Source of the DNA: Haladaptatus caseinilyticus | Lineage (GTDB): Archaea; Halobacteriota; Halobacteria; Halobacteriales; Haladaptataceae | NCBI RefSeq assembly: GCF_026248685.1 | Contig: NZ_CP111040.1 | Coordinates: 248,001-312,000, forward strand | DNA length: 64,000 nucleotides | Direction of reading: 5' to 3' | In this document: piece after piece, positions 1 through 8,478 of the stretch | How the letters are laid out: each line of letters starts with the position of its first letter | Numbering within the stretch: the first letter of the stretch is position 1 | The notes under the pieces: generated by a model | What the model saw: the letters and a program-made list of their open reading frames with translations, nothing else | Database searches by the model: none | What the model was told of the DNA's origin: nothing | Translations under genes and position numbers: made by a program

Positions 1-1
1 G

Positions 2-352
2 TACGAAGCGGAACGTCTCGAGACAGGTGACGAGAGCACAAATGGCAAGAGTGCAAAAGAACTCGGCCTTGATTCGGCAATTAAACAAAAGACTAGTGAA
101 GGCAAGGCTAATACCCAAAATGGCCAGAAAGACCGTATAGCTGGAACAATTTGGGTACAGATTAAAGAACTCGTCCCCGGTCGATATATGAATGCCTTCA
201 TGTACGTGCTTCCAGCATGGATGGGACCAACCGAGGTGTTTGCCCTCCTCACTTTCGGCCTGATATCGATTGTATGGGCTGTTACTGAGTGGCGTTGGTC
301 ATCACGGTCGCTCTCCATCCCGTGGACGATAAATATCGATCGGAAAGGATGA
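2..352 (+). CDS. C-terminal fragment of a membrane protein (5' end outside window)
   Basis: An open frame runs from the window edge to a TGA at 350-352 (116 codons, no internal stop). The visible protein has a hydrophilic stretch rich in Lys, Gln, Ser and Gly over about the first 60 residues. A hydrophobic segment of roughly 25 residues follows (around 80-105), and a short basic tail ends the protein. It ends 37 bases before the next same-strand gene, a GT39-like glycosyltransferase, so the two may be co-transcribed. The family cannot be named from this fragment; a membrane-bound glycan enzyme is possible from context only. Confidence 0.6.
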   Translation, partial: YEAERLETGDESTNGKSAKELGLDSAIKQKTSEGKANTQNGQKDRIAGTIWVQIKELVPGRYMNAFMYVLPAWMGPTEVFALLTFGLISIVWAVTEWRWSSRSLSIPWTINIDRKG

Positions 353-389
353 TCATGTTCGAACAAACCTCCATGATAGGTGATATCTG

Positions 390-2027
390 ATGTCACACGG
401 TATCAACGAACGACAAAGTTGGACTATCACATCGAAGCTTGCAGAGCTCGCTAGTGACAAACGTGCGTGGCTTGGTGTGGCGATAGGAACAGGAATACTT
501 GTTCATATCGTTTATCTCATAACCCATCCATATCCTGCCTACGGGGCTGGTTTGTACCTTCAAATCGCAGAGGAAATTAGCACACATGGATATGATTTGC
601 CAGAACGGATTCCTCTCTATACGAAGGACGGAATTCCATTCGCCTATCCACCATTGATGTATTACGTTTCGGCGGTAGTGATGGATATAACAGGGGTTGA
701 TCCAATCACGCTAAGCCGACTGTTACCCGGTTTCGTGACGGTTCTGTATCTCATTCCTTTCTACTATCTTGCACGTGAAATATTGGACTCGACTCCACGA
801 GCTGGATTTGCGACGTTCGTGCTAGCTGTAACACCCCCTGCTCTTCAATGGCATCTGTCAGCTGGGGGTGTTGTACGTGCTCCGGCGTTCTTGTTTGCCC
901 TGACTGGAATATACACTGGTCTAAAACTGTTCAAAACCGACGATCGAAAATGGATTATTCCTTCGGCGGTCCTGTTCGGAATGACAATTCTCACTCATCC
1001 AGTGTACACTGTCTTTTTCGGGACGACGTACCTCGTGATGTTTGTCTATTTCAATCGCACTCCTCGAGGTCTCATTTACGGTGCAATTGTCGCTGGAAGT
1101 GGTATCCTTCTGGCATCCCCCTGGTGGCTTCAGATTGTTGCTACCCATGGTGTTGGAATTTTCAGTGCAGCCTCTGGAACACACACCGGGCTTGGTGGTG
1201 GTCTCGGTCGACTGCTTAGTCAATTTGTATATCCTTTTGAGCCAAACCTTCCTGTCATCTTTTTCCTTGGATCATTCACCGGGATGGTGTACCTTTTGAA
1301 ACAGCGTCGTATCTTCCTCCCGTTGTGGCTAGTCACAGCTGCATTCGTACTGGGGAAAGTTCGATTCCAATTCCCAGCCGGGGCAATGATGATTTCAATT
1401 CTCGTCTTCGAACTCATCGTGCCACGCATTCGATCTGTAGTGTCGAAATCGCGCTACTCGCGATCAGCACCACTGGTCGTCGTCCTAGTAATTGTGTTGT
1501 TGATTTCGAGTGTTGGTATCTCATTTGCTGCTAGCGGACTCAACTCTCATCATGATAGTACCACGCAACCTGCATTTATGGACGACAATGACATGGCTGC
1601 AATGGAGTGGATTGATGAAAACACCGCTTCAGATTCTGATTTCGTTGTTCTCGGGGATGCCGCAGAGTGGTTCCCACTCCTGACTGATCGGGCCATTCTC
1701 GTCGGTCCGTGGGGCGTTGAATGGGAAGGCCACAAAAACTATCGCCACCATCTCGGCTTGTATAAGCGGATGTCACGGTGTCCTGGGAAAGCTTGTCTCA
1801 CAAAGAAGTTGATCTCGAACGATGTGAATCCGGATTACATCTACATTCCAAAGGGTCACTACACGGTCCGAGGTATCGATGAATATCAGAAACCTTGGAT
1901 GCGAGGCCATCTTGTGGACTCTGATCGTTACAAATTGGTTTATGAAAATGAGGGTGCAATGGTGTTCCGGATTGAAGAACCGATGGAGCCGGTTGAAATC
2001 CCGGAGAACGGCCCACAACCAGTCTGA
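390..2027 (+). CDS. GT-C family membrane glycosyltransferase (GT39/PMT-like)
   Basis: A 545-residue polytopic membrane protein. An N-terminal cytoplasmic stretch of about 25 residues is followed by a first membrane helix and a long first external loop of the GT39/ArnT type (the Ala-Gly-Leu-Tyr to Tyr-Pro-Pro region, about residues 50-92). Roughly ten more hydrophobic helices reach residue 385. A soluble C-terminal domain of about 150 residues follows, with an Ala-Glu-Trp-Phe-Pro segment that I associate with haloarchaeal members of this family. Enzymes of this fold take sugars from dolichyl-phosphate carriers and transfer them on the outer membrane face; substrate and acceptor cannot be read here. 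A GGTGA element sits about 8 bases before the ATG. The gene lies upstream of glmM on the same strand. Confidence 0.8.
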   Translation: MSHGINERQSWTITSKLAELASDKRAWLGVAIGTGILVHIVYLITHPYPAYGAGLYLQIAEEISTHGYDLPERIPLYTKDGIPFAYPPLMYYVSAVVMDITGVDPITLSRLLPGFVTVLYLIPFYYLAREILDSTPRAGFATFVLAVTPPALQWHLSAGGVVRAPAFLFALTGIYTGLKLFKTDDRKWIIPSAVLFGMTILTHPVYTVFFGTTYLVMFVYFNRTPRGLIYGAIVAGSGILLASPWWLQIVATHGVGIFSAASGTHTGLGGGLGRLLSQFVYPFEPNLPVIFFLGSFTGMVYLLKQRRIFLPLWLVTAAFVLGKVRFQFPAGAMMISILVFELIVPRIRSVVSKSRYSRSAPLVVVLVIVLLISSVGISFAASGLNSHHDSTTQPAFMDDNDMAAMEWIDENTASDSDFVVLGDAAEWFPLLTDRAILVGPWGVEWEGHKNYRHHLGLYKRMSRCPGKACLTKKLISNDVNPDYIYIPKGHYTVRGIDEYQKPWMRGHLVDSDRYKLVYENEGAMVFRIEEPMEPVEIPENGPQPV

Positions 2028-2178
2028 AGATCAGACAAGAGCGAACCAATCAATAAACTGGTGATAGTGATCTTCGTTATCAACTTCACCTCCTATCTTC
2101 TTGGCCCCCATCAAACCGTGCGTGTGTGGTTTTCACACAAAAGGAACTCTTTTCCCCACTCCGGATGACGTACGACCA

Positions 2179-3492
2179 ATGTTTGGTACAAGCGGAATCC
2201 GTGGACCAGTCGGTGAAGTCGTCACGGGCGACCTCGCACTGTCAGTTGGTCGTGCTCTTGCCACAACGGGTGCAGAGCGGGTTGTCATTGGACGCGACCC
2301 TCGTGATAGCGGTCGATTCCTTGCAGATGCCCTTTCGGCCGGACTACGAGAGTGTGGATCTGACGTAATAAACATTGGTCTTGCTGCCACACCAACTGTC
2401 GCACGAAGTGTTAAATGGAAGAATGCTGACGCTGGTGTTTCTATTACCGCATCACATAACCCCTCGACTGACAACGGTATTAAACTCTGGAACCCGTCTG
2501 GACAAGCATTCGATGCAGAGCAGCGTTCGGAAATAACACGCCGAATTGAAGAAGAAGACTTTGATTTGAGTGCCTGGGACGAAACCGGCGAAGAAAAACG
2601 CTGGAATGGTGCGAATGATCAACACGTCAAAACACTCGCTGAGACGGTTGATGTCGATAGCCTCTCTGTTGTTGTAGACGTAGGCAATGGTGCAGGGGGT
2701 GTCACTGCAGATGCGCTTTATGAACTCGGTTGTGATGTAGAGACATTGAACGCTCAGCCTGACGGCCGGTTTCCTGCACGACCAAGTGAGCCAACAGCAG
2801 AAAATTGTCAATCACTGTGCGACCATGTAGACGCAACTGACGCAGATCTTGGAATCGCTCATGATGGTGATGCAGATCGTATGATGGCCGTAAACGAAAA
2901 CGGAGAATTCGTCTCTGGCGATGTTCTTCTTACTTTGTTTGCTCGTCAGCGTGCAGGTGAGGGTGAGACGATTGCAACACCCGTGGATACAAGTCTGATT
3001 GTCGAGGATGTCCTTGCTGAGCAAGGTGGAGATGTGGTTCGAACACAAGTCGGTGATGTATACGTTGCTGAACGCGCTACTGAATCAGGCGTTGTTTTCG
3101 GGGGAGAACAATCTGGTGCATGGATTTGGCCAGACCAAACACTTTGTCCTGATGGACCACTTGCAGCGTGCCGGCTAGCAGAACTCATCGCAAAAGAAGG
3201 ACCACTGTCGGAACTTGCCGCTGGCGTAGGTGAATATCCTATCCGCCGCAAAAACATCGAAGTTGAAGACAAAGAAGAGTTGATGGCTGCACTCTCTACA
3301 TCAGTGACTGACCGCTACGACGACACCACTACGATTGACGGTGTACGTGTTTCACTTCCCGAAGGATGGTTCCTCATTCGGGCCAGTGGAACTGAACCGT
3401 TAATTCGAATTGCGGCTGAGGCTCGAGACCCAGATGCTGCTGACGAAGTATTTACAATGGCAGATACGTTTGTCACCGACCATTTGAACTGA
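2179..3492 (+). CDS. glmM: Phosphoglucosamine mutase / phosphohexomutase
   Basis: Interconverts glucosamine-6-phosphate and glucosamine-1-phosphate, or a related hexose phosphate, on the route to UDP-GlcNAc. The ATG at 2179 gives 437 residues and begins at once with the family N-terminus MFGTSGIRG. A TTG 26 codons upstream would add a non-conserved extension. Family motifs are all present: TASHNP with the phosphorylated Ser92, the metal loop DGDADR, the sugar-binding GGEQSG segment, and the C-terminal phosphate-binding RASGTEPLIRI. It sits 150 bases after the GT39-like gene and less than 1 kb from glmS on the other strand. Phosphomannomutase activity is an alternative, since archaeal members of this superfamily are often ambiguous. 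Confidence 0.85.
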   Translation: MFGTSGIRGPVGEVVTGDLALSVGRALATTGAERVVIGRDPRDSGRFLADALSAGLRECGSDVINIGLAATPTVARSVKWKNADAGVSITASHNPSTDNGIKLWNPSGQAFDAEQRSEITRRIEEEDFDLSAWDETGEEKRWNGANDQHVKTLAETVDVDSLSVVVDVGNGAGGVTADALYELGCDVETLNAQPDGRFPARPSEPTAENCQSLCDHVDATDADLGIAHDGDADRMMAVNENGEFVSGDVLLTLFARQRAGEGETIATPVDTSLIVEDVLAEQGGDVVRTQVGDVYVAERATESGVVFGGEQSGAWIWPDQTLCPDGPLAACRLAELIAKEGPLSELAAGVGEYPIRRKNIEVEDKEELMAALSTSVTDRYDDTTTIDGVRVSLPEGWFLIRASGTEPLIRIAAEARDPDAADEVFTMADTFVTDHLN

Positions 3493-3814
3493 GGTAGTAA
3501 CAGCTCATTGGCTTATGATTTTTAGTATGAAACAATAGATCATATACTAATACCTGCGAGCGTGTTTAAAGTGTGGAGTAAGGAATGGATGACAGTTGGT
3601 CTCCGTCGGCGTCTGCCACGGCGACGACGGGACAGTTGTTCATACGGTGTTCTACTAGTAATAATTTTTGGCTCTATCGAACTGGATTATTCAAATGTCG
3701 TTAACGTCATTATAGCTAACCTGCTCTGTTGATCGGCACGAGTGGATGATAATAGAAATTGAGCACGAATTTAGCCCCCCGATAATAATACTTATTCTGC
3801 TCGTCTAACCGACG
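3493..3814. other. Intergenic region after glmM
   Basis: A 322-base gap. It holds an AT-rich stretch at 3513-3572 that resembles a stretch downstream of the GT-C gene at 13,9xx. There is a GC-rich patch at 3600-3640 with a short inverted repeat (CCGTCG/CGACGG). A weak 39-codon open frame runs 3585-3704 with Ser/Thr/Ala-rich start and no homology I recognise; I do not call it a gene. A TATA-like ATAATACTTATT at 3785-3796 serves the small gene that starts at 3815. Confidence 0.4.
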
Positions 3815-3997
3815 ATGACCAGTCTTGATTGGAGTAGCCGATATCTTGGTCTTGCAATCATGAGCACTACCGGAACGCTTGTTGCATGGTTTATCAGTAG
3901 CATTCACATCATTTCTATTGCATACCTAACAATAATCGGATTTGCAACACTCGCATTGTTTCATGCACGTCATCTCGAGAAATCACCGCTCCATTAG
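3815..3997 (+). CDS. Small two-helix membrane protein, unknown function
   Basis: 60 residues with two hydrophobic segments (about 11-30 and 32-50) and a basic C-terminal tail with His-Arg-His. The AT-rich element at 3785-3796 is centred about 26 bases upstream of the ATG, the spacing expected for an archaeal TATA box and a leaderless transcript. That is the main reason to believe the gene is real. It is convergent with glmS, ending 49 bases from its stop. No family is recognised. A similar-sized two-helix protein occurs at 29467-29652 behind a glycosyltransferase. Confidence 0.45.
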   Translation: MTSLDWSSRYLGLAIMSTTGTLVAWFISSIHIISIAYLTIIGFATLALFHARHLEKSPLH

Positions 3998-4046
3998 AAA
4001 CGAACCCATTAGCCTCCTGGATTTTATACCAGGTGAAATAACGATA

Positions 4047-5861
4047 CTATTCGACTGTTACGCTTTTCGCCAAGTTTCGTGGCTTGTCTATCGGTCGACC
4101 AAGATTTTTAGCAGCATAGTAAGATACCAATTGGAGTTGTACATTCGCTAATAATCCTGACCACACCGGATGTGTGTTAGGAATTTCGAGGAAGGAGTCT
4201 GCTATATCTTTTGACGGGTGGTTTGGTGCTGCCACGGCAACAATAGGCGCACTGCGAGCTTGTGCTTCCTCTGCATTTTGTAACGTCTTTTTATCGTTCT
4301 CGCCGTTGAACAGAGCAAATATCGGTGTATCTGCTGTTACGAGTGCTAATGGCCCATGTTTTAGCTCACCAGAAGCAAACCCTTCAGCATGTTCGTAGGT
4401 GATTTCTTTGAACTTCAGTGCACCTTCTTTCGCGACGGAGTTATTCAACCCTCGTCCAATGAAGAAGTATGCCTGACTACCGGTGTACCGACTGGCAATA
4501 CGCTTTGCTTCCGTGGTGTCAAGAACTTTTTCGACATTATTTGGAAGCTCTTCCAAACTTTGTAGAAGGTCAGCTTTGTCTTCTGGTGGTGTCCCCGTCT
4601 CAATATCCTCAGCAAGCCGGATCGCAAGCATAGAGAGTGTTACTGCTTGGGAAGAAAACGTCTTTGTCGCGGCCACTCCGATTTCAGGACCTGCTCGGAT
4701 GAATAGTGCATCGTCAGCTTCGCGAGCTGCAGTTGATCCCATTACGTTCGTGACTGTAACGACACGGGCACCTTGCGATCTTGCCTGTCTGAGCGCTCCG
4801 AGTGTGTCTGCAGTTTCACCACTTTGTGTAACTGCAATTGCGAGTGTGTTCTCCGTTACTGGTCCTGGGTTAGAATCAACATACTCACTGGCACGGAAAG
4901 CTTGTGCTCTAATGTTTGCTCGGTTGAGCATCTGCTGACCGTACAATGCGGCATGATATGAGGTACCGCAGGCAATAAAGTGAACATCATCGATTCCGTC
5001 GAACGTACCTTCCGGGAAGTCTTCCAAAACGACTTCACCGTCTTGTACACGCCCCTCAATGGTGTTTGAAAGGGCGTTCGGTTGAGTATTGATCTCCTTG
5101 AGCATGTAGTGTTCGTATCCACCTTTGCTAGCATCTTCAGGGTCCCAATCGATGCGCTCAATGTCCCTGTTAATCAAATTCCCGTCAATATCCGTCATAG
5201 AAACGCCATTGGGCTCCAGAATGGCTATATCTCCATCCTCAAAGTAGACGACTCGATCAGTGTGATCGAGGAAGGCAGGGACATCACTTGCTAGATAATA
5301 CTCATCGTTATCGAGCCCGAGAATGAGCGGTGATCCTTGCCGCGCAGCGTAAATGGCATGTACTCCATCAACCATTGCAGCGACTGCATAGCTCCCTTCG
5401 AGTTCCTGAATAGTCTTTCTGAAGGCGTCTTCGATAGTTGCCTCCGTTTCGAGGTTGTACTCAAAGAGATGTGGAATTACCTCCGTGTCAGTATCGCTTG
5501 TAAACTCATGACCTTTTGACTGAAGCCACTCTTTGAGTTCGGCGTAGTTCTCGATGATTCCGTTATGGACTACTGCCACATTGTCTGTTTCACTCGTGTG
5601 AGGATGGGCGTTTTCGTCAGTCGGTGGGCCGTGGGTACTCCAACGCGTATGACCGATTCCGACCTCGCCTTTTGGAACACTACCAACAATACTATCTTTC
5701 AGCTCCGAAATTTGCCCGGACCGCTTGTAGACTGAGATTCCAGATCCGTTTTGGACCGCAATACCCGCTGAGTCATACCCTCTATATTCCAGGTTTTCAA
5801 GACCCGTAACGAGCTTTGTGATTGCATCACCTTCGCCAATTCGAGCGATGATTCCACACAT
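4047..5861 (-). CDS. glmS: Glutamine--fructose-6-phosphate aminotransferase (isomerizing)
   Basis: Makes glucosamine-6-phosphate from fructose-6-phosphate and glutamine, the first committed step to UDP-GlcNAc. The 604-residue length is normal. The N-terminus MCGIIARIGEG supplies the catalytic Cys2 of a class II glutamine amidotransferase, with the expected GHTRWSTHGPP and HNGIIENY segments. Two SIS sugar-isomerase domains follow, including FIACGTSYHAALYG, TQSGETADTLGALR and the C-terminal PRNLAKSVTVE that positions the substrate. A GGAGGAG element lies about 9 bases before the ATG. The gene stands alone, convergent with the small gene at 3815. Together with glmM and the GlmU-like gene at 30921 it completes the UDP-GlcNAc route. 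Confidence 0.95.
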   Translation of the reverse strand: MCGIIARIGEGDAITKLVTGLENLEYRGYDSAGIAVQNGSGISVYKRSGQISELKDSIVGSVPKGEVGIGHTRWSTHGPPTDENAHPHTSETDNVAVVHNGIIENYAELKEWLQSKGHEFTSDTDTEVIPHLFEYNLETEATIEDAFRKTIQELEGSYAVAAMVDGVHAIYAARQGSPLILGLDNDEYYLASDVPAFLDHTDRVVYFEDGDIAILEPNGVSMTDIDGNLINRDIERIDWDPEDASKGGYEHYMLKEINTQPNALSNTIEGRVQDGEVVLEDFPEGTFDGIDDVHFIACGTSYHAALYGQQMLNRANIRAQAFRASEYVDSNPGPVTENTLAIAVTQSGETADTLGALRQARSQGARVVTVTNVMGSTAAREADDALFIRAGPEIGVAATKTFSSQAVTLSMLAIRLAEDIETGTPPEDKADLLQSLEELPNNVEKVLDTTEAKRIASRYTGSQAYFFIGRGLNNSVAKEGALKFKEITYEHAEGFASGELKHGPLALVTADTPIFALFNGENDKKTLQNAEEAQARSAPIVAVAAPNHPSKDIADSFLEIPNTHPVWSGLLANVQLQLVSYYAAKNLGRPIDKPRNLAKSVTVE

Positions 5862-6226
5862 CTATACTCCTCCGCTATGAACTGTAGATTGCTCACACTG
5901 CACCTTCACGGCGCTTGGGCTCATAGTATTCTGAGCCGATCCGGAACGAGCACCTATACGTTCGTTATTAGTTGAGTAGTTCATGGGTGTGTCCTATTGG
6001 CCATGCCGTCCCCAGTTATTGGAACAACGGCTGGCTCTTACCCAAACATTTCACTCTAGCCCCATTACTATAGACTGATTAAGGGGGTGGCTTAGTAGGG
6101 CTATAATCCAAATGTATGGCTTTTCAGAACTGTCTCATCGTGGTCTTATGTATTACCAACGTAGAAAATTTGAGAAAAAACTATGGTCACGAATGGATTT
6201 TCACGAAACTCAATTATGACGGGTCT
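5862..6226. other. Intergenic region with glmS leader
   Basis: 365 bases between the glmS start and the end of the calcium-repeat gene, both on the minus strand. It contains the glmS ribosome-binding site (5868-5876 region). A short inverted repeat GGCTCA/TGAGCC lies at 5918-5937 with an 8-base loop. A TATA-like AT-rich patch sits near 6093-6105. Nothing resembling the conserved core of the bacterial glmS ribozyme was recognised. Confidence 0.4.
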
Positions 6227-7666
6227 TTACTTGTCTTCATTCTCCGAATGCGCCATATTATTTGGCTCTTGTCCGTATATGATGACGATGTTCTTCCGAC
6301 CAATATTTATCTTGCTAATCTTTTTCTGGTCTTCCATCTTCGAAAGTAACCGGCTAACTTTGGATTTGGACCATCCGGTTTCTTCAATGAACTGTCCTTG
6401 AGGAAGTCGACCACCGTTTTCTCGTAGGAGAGAGAGGACTCGGTCTGCATCTGTCACCACTTCATTCGATTTTTTCGTTCCCGACTGTTGAGTCTGTTTT
6501 TGGTTATTATCTCTGAATAAGTCTGAGAACCAATGCACGCCATTACGCTGAATAAGCACCGCACATCCGACAAGGAAACTCAACAATACAAGATATAATC
6601 CACCCGCGATGATAGGGCTATTAGGGTTTGTTCCAAAGTGGTATTCTAGCCCGTCGTCAAGTCCATCATCGTCCGTATCCTCGTTGAGTGGGTCTGTCCC
6701 AATTTCAATTTCCTTTGCATCGCTAACGCCGTCACCATCTGTATCTACTTTTGTTGGATCTGTGTTGTACTTGTGTTCATCCCCATCGTTGAGCCCATCT
6801 CCATCTGTGTCGGGTTCTAATGGGTCTGTTTGTGATTCTAATTCAGCTGCATCAGCTCTGCCATCTCCGTCTGTATCGTTTTTAGTTGGATCAGTCGCTG
6901 GCTCGAGATTAATCTCCTTGGCATCAGTTATTCCATCATCGTCGGTATCCGCAGCACTTGCATTTGTTCCGAGTTGCTCTTCTTGTCCATCGATTAATCC
7001 ATCAGCATCTGTATCTGGTTCCGTTGGATCGGATCCTACCTGTATTTCCTGGGCGTCTCGAAGACTATCGTTATCTGTATCAGGGCTTTTCGGGTTGGTG
7101 TTATAATCCACGATCTCTGAGCGATCCTTTAGCCCATCTTTATCGGTGTCCTCGCTTGTGACATTAGTTCCTAATTTAATTTCTCGATTGTTAGGAACCT
7201 GGTCGTCATCTTCGTCTCCAGTTTTGACCATGACATAAACAGGAACGCTCTTTCTGGAAACTTTGGAGTCTCTATCTTTGACCGTAACGACTGCAGTCCG
7301 CTTTCCACTTATGTTATTTCCGAACTTGCTATAGCTGAAGTTGACCCGTTGAACAGTATTGGGTGTTAGAGATATATCTCGACACGTATTCGGATCCTTC
7401 GAGTTGTTACTCTGTTTCACATACTGTGTACAAACTTTGTGATTTCCTGAGCGATTTCCCGTGTAAATTGTCACACTCAGAATGTGCGGTTCTGATTGCC
7501 AGAGAAATGTGTTGTTCTCGTTAGTTTCAGCGACAGCTGCTCCCCCGTACGTGATGTTTTGAACGGTGAGTTGATTTCCCGTCGGTGATGATGCCACTGT
7601 CGTGGGTGTTACGGTGGCGAGCAGGAGTAAGAATACATATACTACTATTACAATTCTGTTTGTCAT
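6227..7666 (-). CDS. Membrane protein: extracellular TSP3-type calcium repeats plus cytoplasmic winged helix
   Basis: 479 residues. An N-terminal signal peptide (about 1-26) is followed by a beta-rich region (30-147). Eight to nine thrombospondin-type-3-like repeats of the form DTDxDGxxD lie at about 151-347, then one membrane helix (about 352-373), a linker, and a C-terminal winged-helix domain (about 405-468). The last part closely matches the C-terminus of the protein at 43496 (shared WSKSxVSRxLSKME and IGRxN segments). The predicted topology puts the calcium repeats outside and the DNA-binding domain inside, so the protein could be a one-component sensor-regulator. That role is inferred from the architecture; the calcium-binding motif and winged-helix pattern are directly visible. 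No partner gene is adjacent. Confidence 0.8.
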   Translation of the reverse strand: MTNRIVIVVYVFLLLLATVTPTTVASSPTGNQLTVQNITYGGAAVAETNENNTFLWQSEPHILSVTIYTGNRSGNHKVCTQYVKQSNNSKDPNTCRDISLTPNTVQRVNFSYSKFGNNISGKRTAVVTVKDRDSKVSRKSVPVYVMVKTGDEDDDQVPNNREIKLGTNVTSEDTDKDGLKDRSEIVDYNTNPKSPDTDNDSLRDAQEIQVGSDPTEPDTDADGLIDGQEEQLGTNASAADTDDDGITDAKEINLEPATDPTKNDTDGDGRADAAELESQTDPLEPDTDGDGLNDGDEHKYNTDPTKVDTDGDGVSDAKEIEIGTDPLNEDTDDDGLDDGLEYHFGTNPNSPIIAGGLYLVLLSFLVGCAVLIQRNGVHWFSDLFRDNNQKQTQQSGTKKSNEVVTDADRVLSLLRENGGRLPQGQFIEETGWSKSKVSRLLSKMEDQKKISKINIGRKNIVIIYGQEPNNMAHSENEDK

Positions 7667-8478
7667 TTTTACTTTCGAGGTCCGACTGCTGATTCTCGAG
7701 AGCGAATCGTCCTGTATTTGGTATCTCTGTGGGGAGTATTTTTCTTTTGGGGTTCAATTTCTATTGTATATACCTTTTGGATTAATCCAGAACTTGTCAA
7801 CTCATCCACGATCAATGGACGCTCTTTCCCGGCTAATTTCGGGCCCCAAGTCTGTATCGTGATTCGAGCATCGATCAATGTTAGTCAGAAGCTAAAGCCC
7901 TCTTCTCTACTACTTATTACCCCAATATCTACTAAGATGTGTCAAATATTTAGATAATACACCATGGTTTAGTCATCTACAAAACATAAGGTATGGGTTG
8001 GAAAGTATATGTGGTGCTTCATTGCAATTATGACTGTATGAAATATCCCTTTACACTGTAGTGGGTTCTAACTCACCGTTTAAGTTGTTCTGACAACCTG
8101 ATTCCAGTGCATCTTCGTTTTTTAAATCGAAAGAGGTTTTCAAATCAATACTTCCTCACTTGGTCCTACAAATGAACCGGTCATCCCGCGCTTATTTCGA
8201 ATTTACCTTTTTATGCCACCAAATAATTGGTGCGAATTTGACACCACGGCCGAGTTTGGGCATGTGTTTATCTGGCACGAAAACTCTCACTGAAAATCCG
8301 TCTTTTCGACACTGAGGAGCTTAGTCACTGTATAATAAAGCCCACAGGGTATCATGGGTTGGTTGAGGAAAGCGTCTGACCGGAAATTGAAGGCTATACA
8401 CCTCCGAAATGCCTGCTACCGGTCGATTCAATGCCGTATACTTGGCGTTGAAGAGCGAACGACGGAGGATTATCATCC
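7667..8478. other. 812-base intergenic region between divergent genes
   Basis: This region serves the minus-strand calcium-repeat gene and the plus-strand dehydrogenase operon. It is AT-rich. A clear TATA box (TATAATAAAGCCC, 8331-8343) points rightward. A 42-codon frame at 8354-8482 (starts MGWLRKASD, basic) ends in an ATGA overlap with the dehydrogenase start. The TATA spacing predicts transcription starting near 8360, just inside that frame, so its translation is doubtful. No other gene is supported. Confidence 0.45.
8331..8343 (+). promoter_or_regulatory. TATA box for the UDP-sugar dehydrogenase operon
   Basis: TATAATAAAGCCC. The same core (TATAATAAA, often followed by GC) recurs upstream of several glycan-locus genes, on the minus strand at 16477-16487, 26858-26870 and 37196-37210 and on the plus strand at 28514-28528. 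The usual archaeal spacing puts the transcript start near 8360, giving a leader of about 120 bases before the dehydrogenase ATG. Confidence 0.55.

Noticed and set aside
5862-6000. glmS ribozyme-like leader upstream of glmS
   Set aside because: Only a 6-base inverted repeat is visible and none of the conserved core of the bacterial ribozyme; the class is not known from archaea.
6609-7106. Long plus-strand frame opposite the calcium repeats
   Set aside because: A Ser-rich mirror of the Asp-rich repeats on the other strand; a shadow of the real gene.
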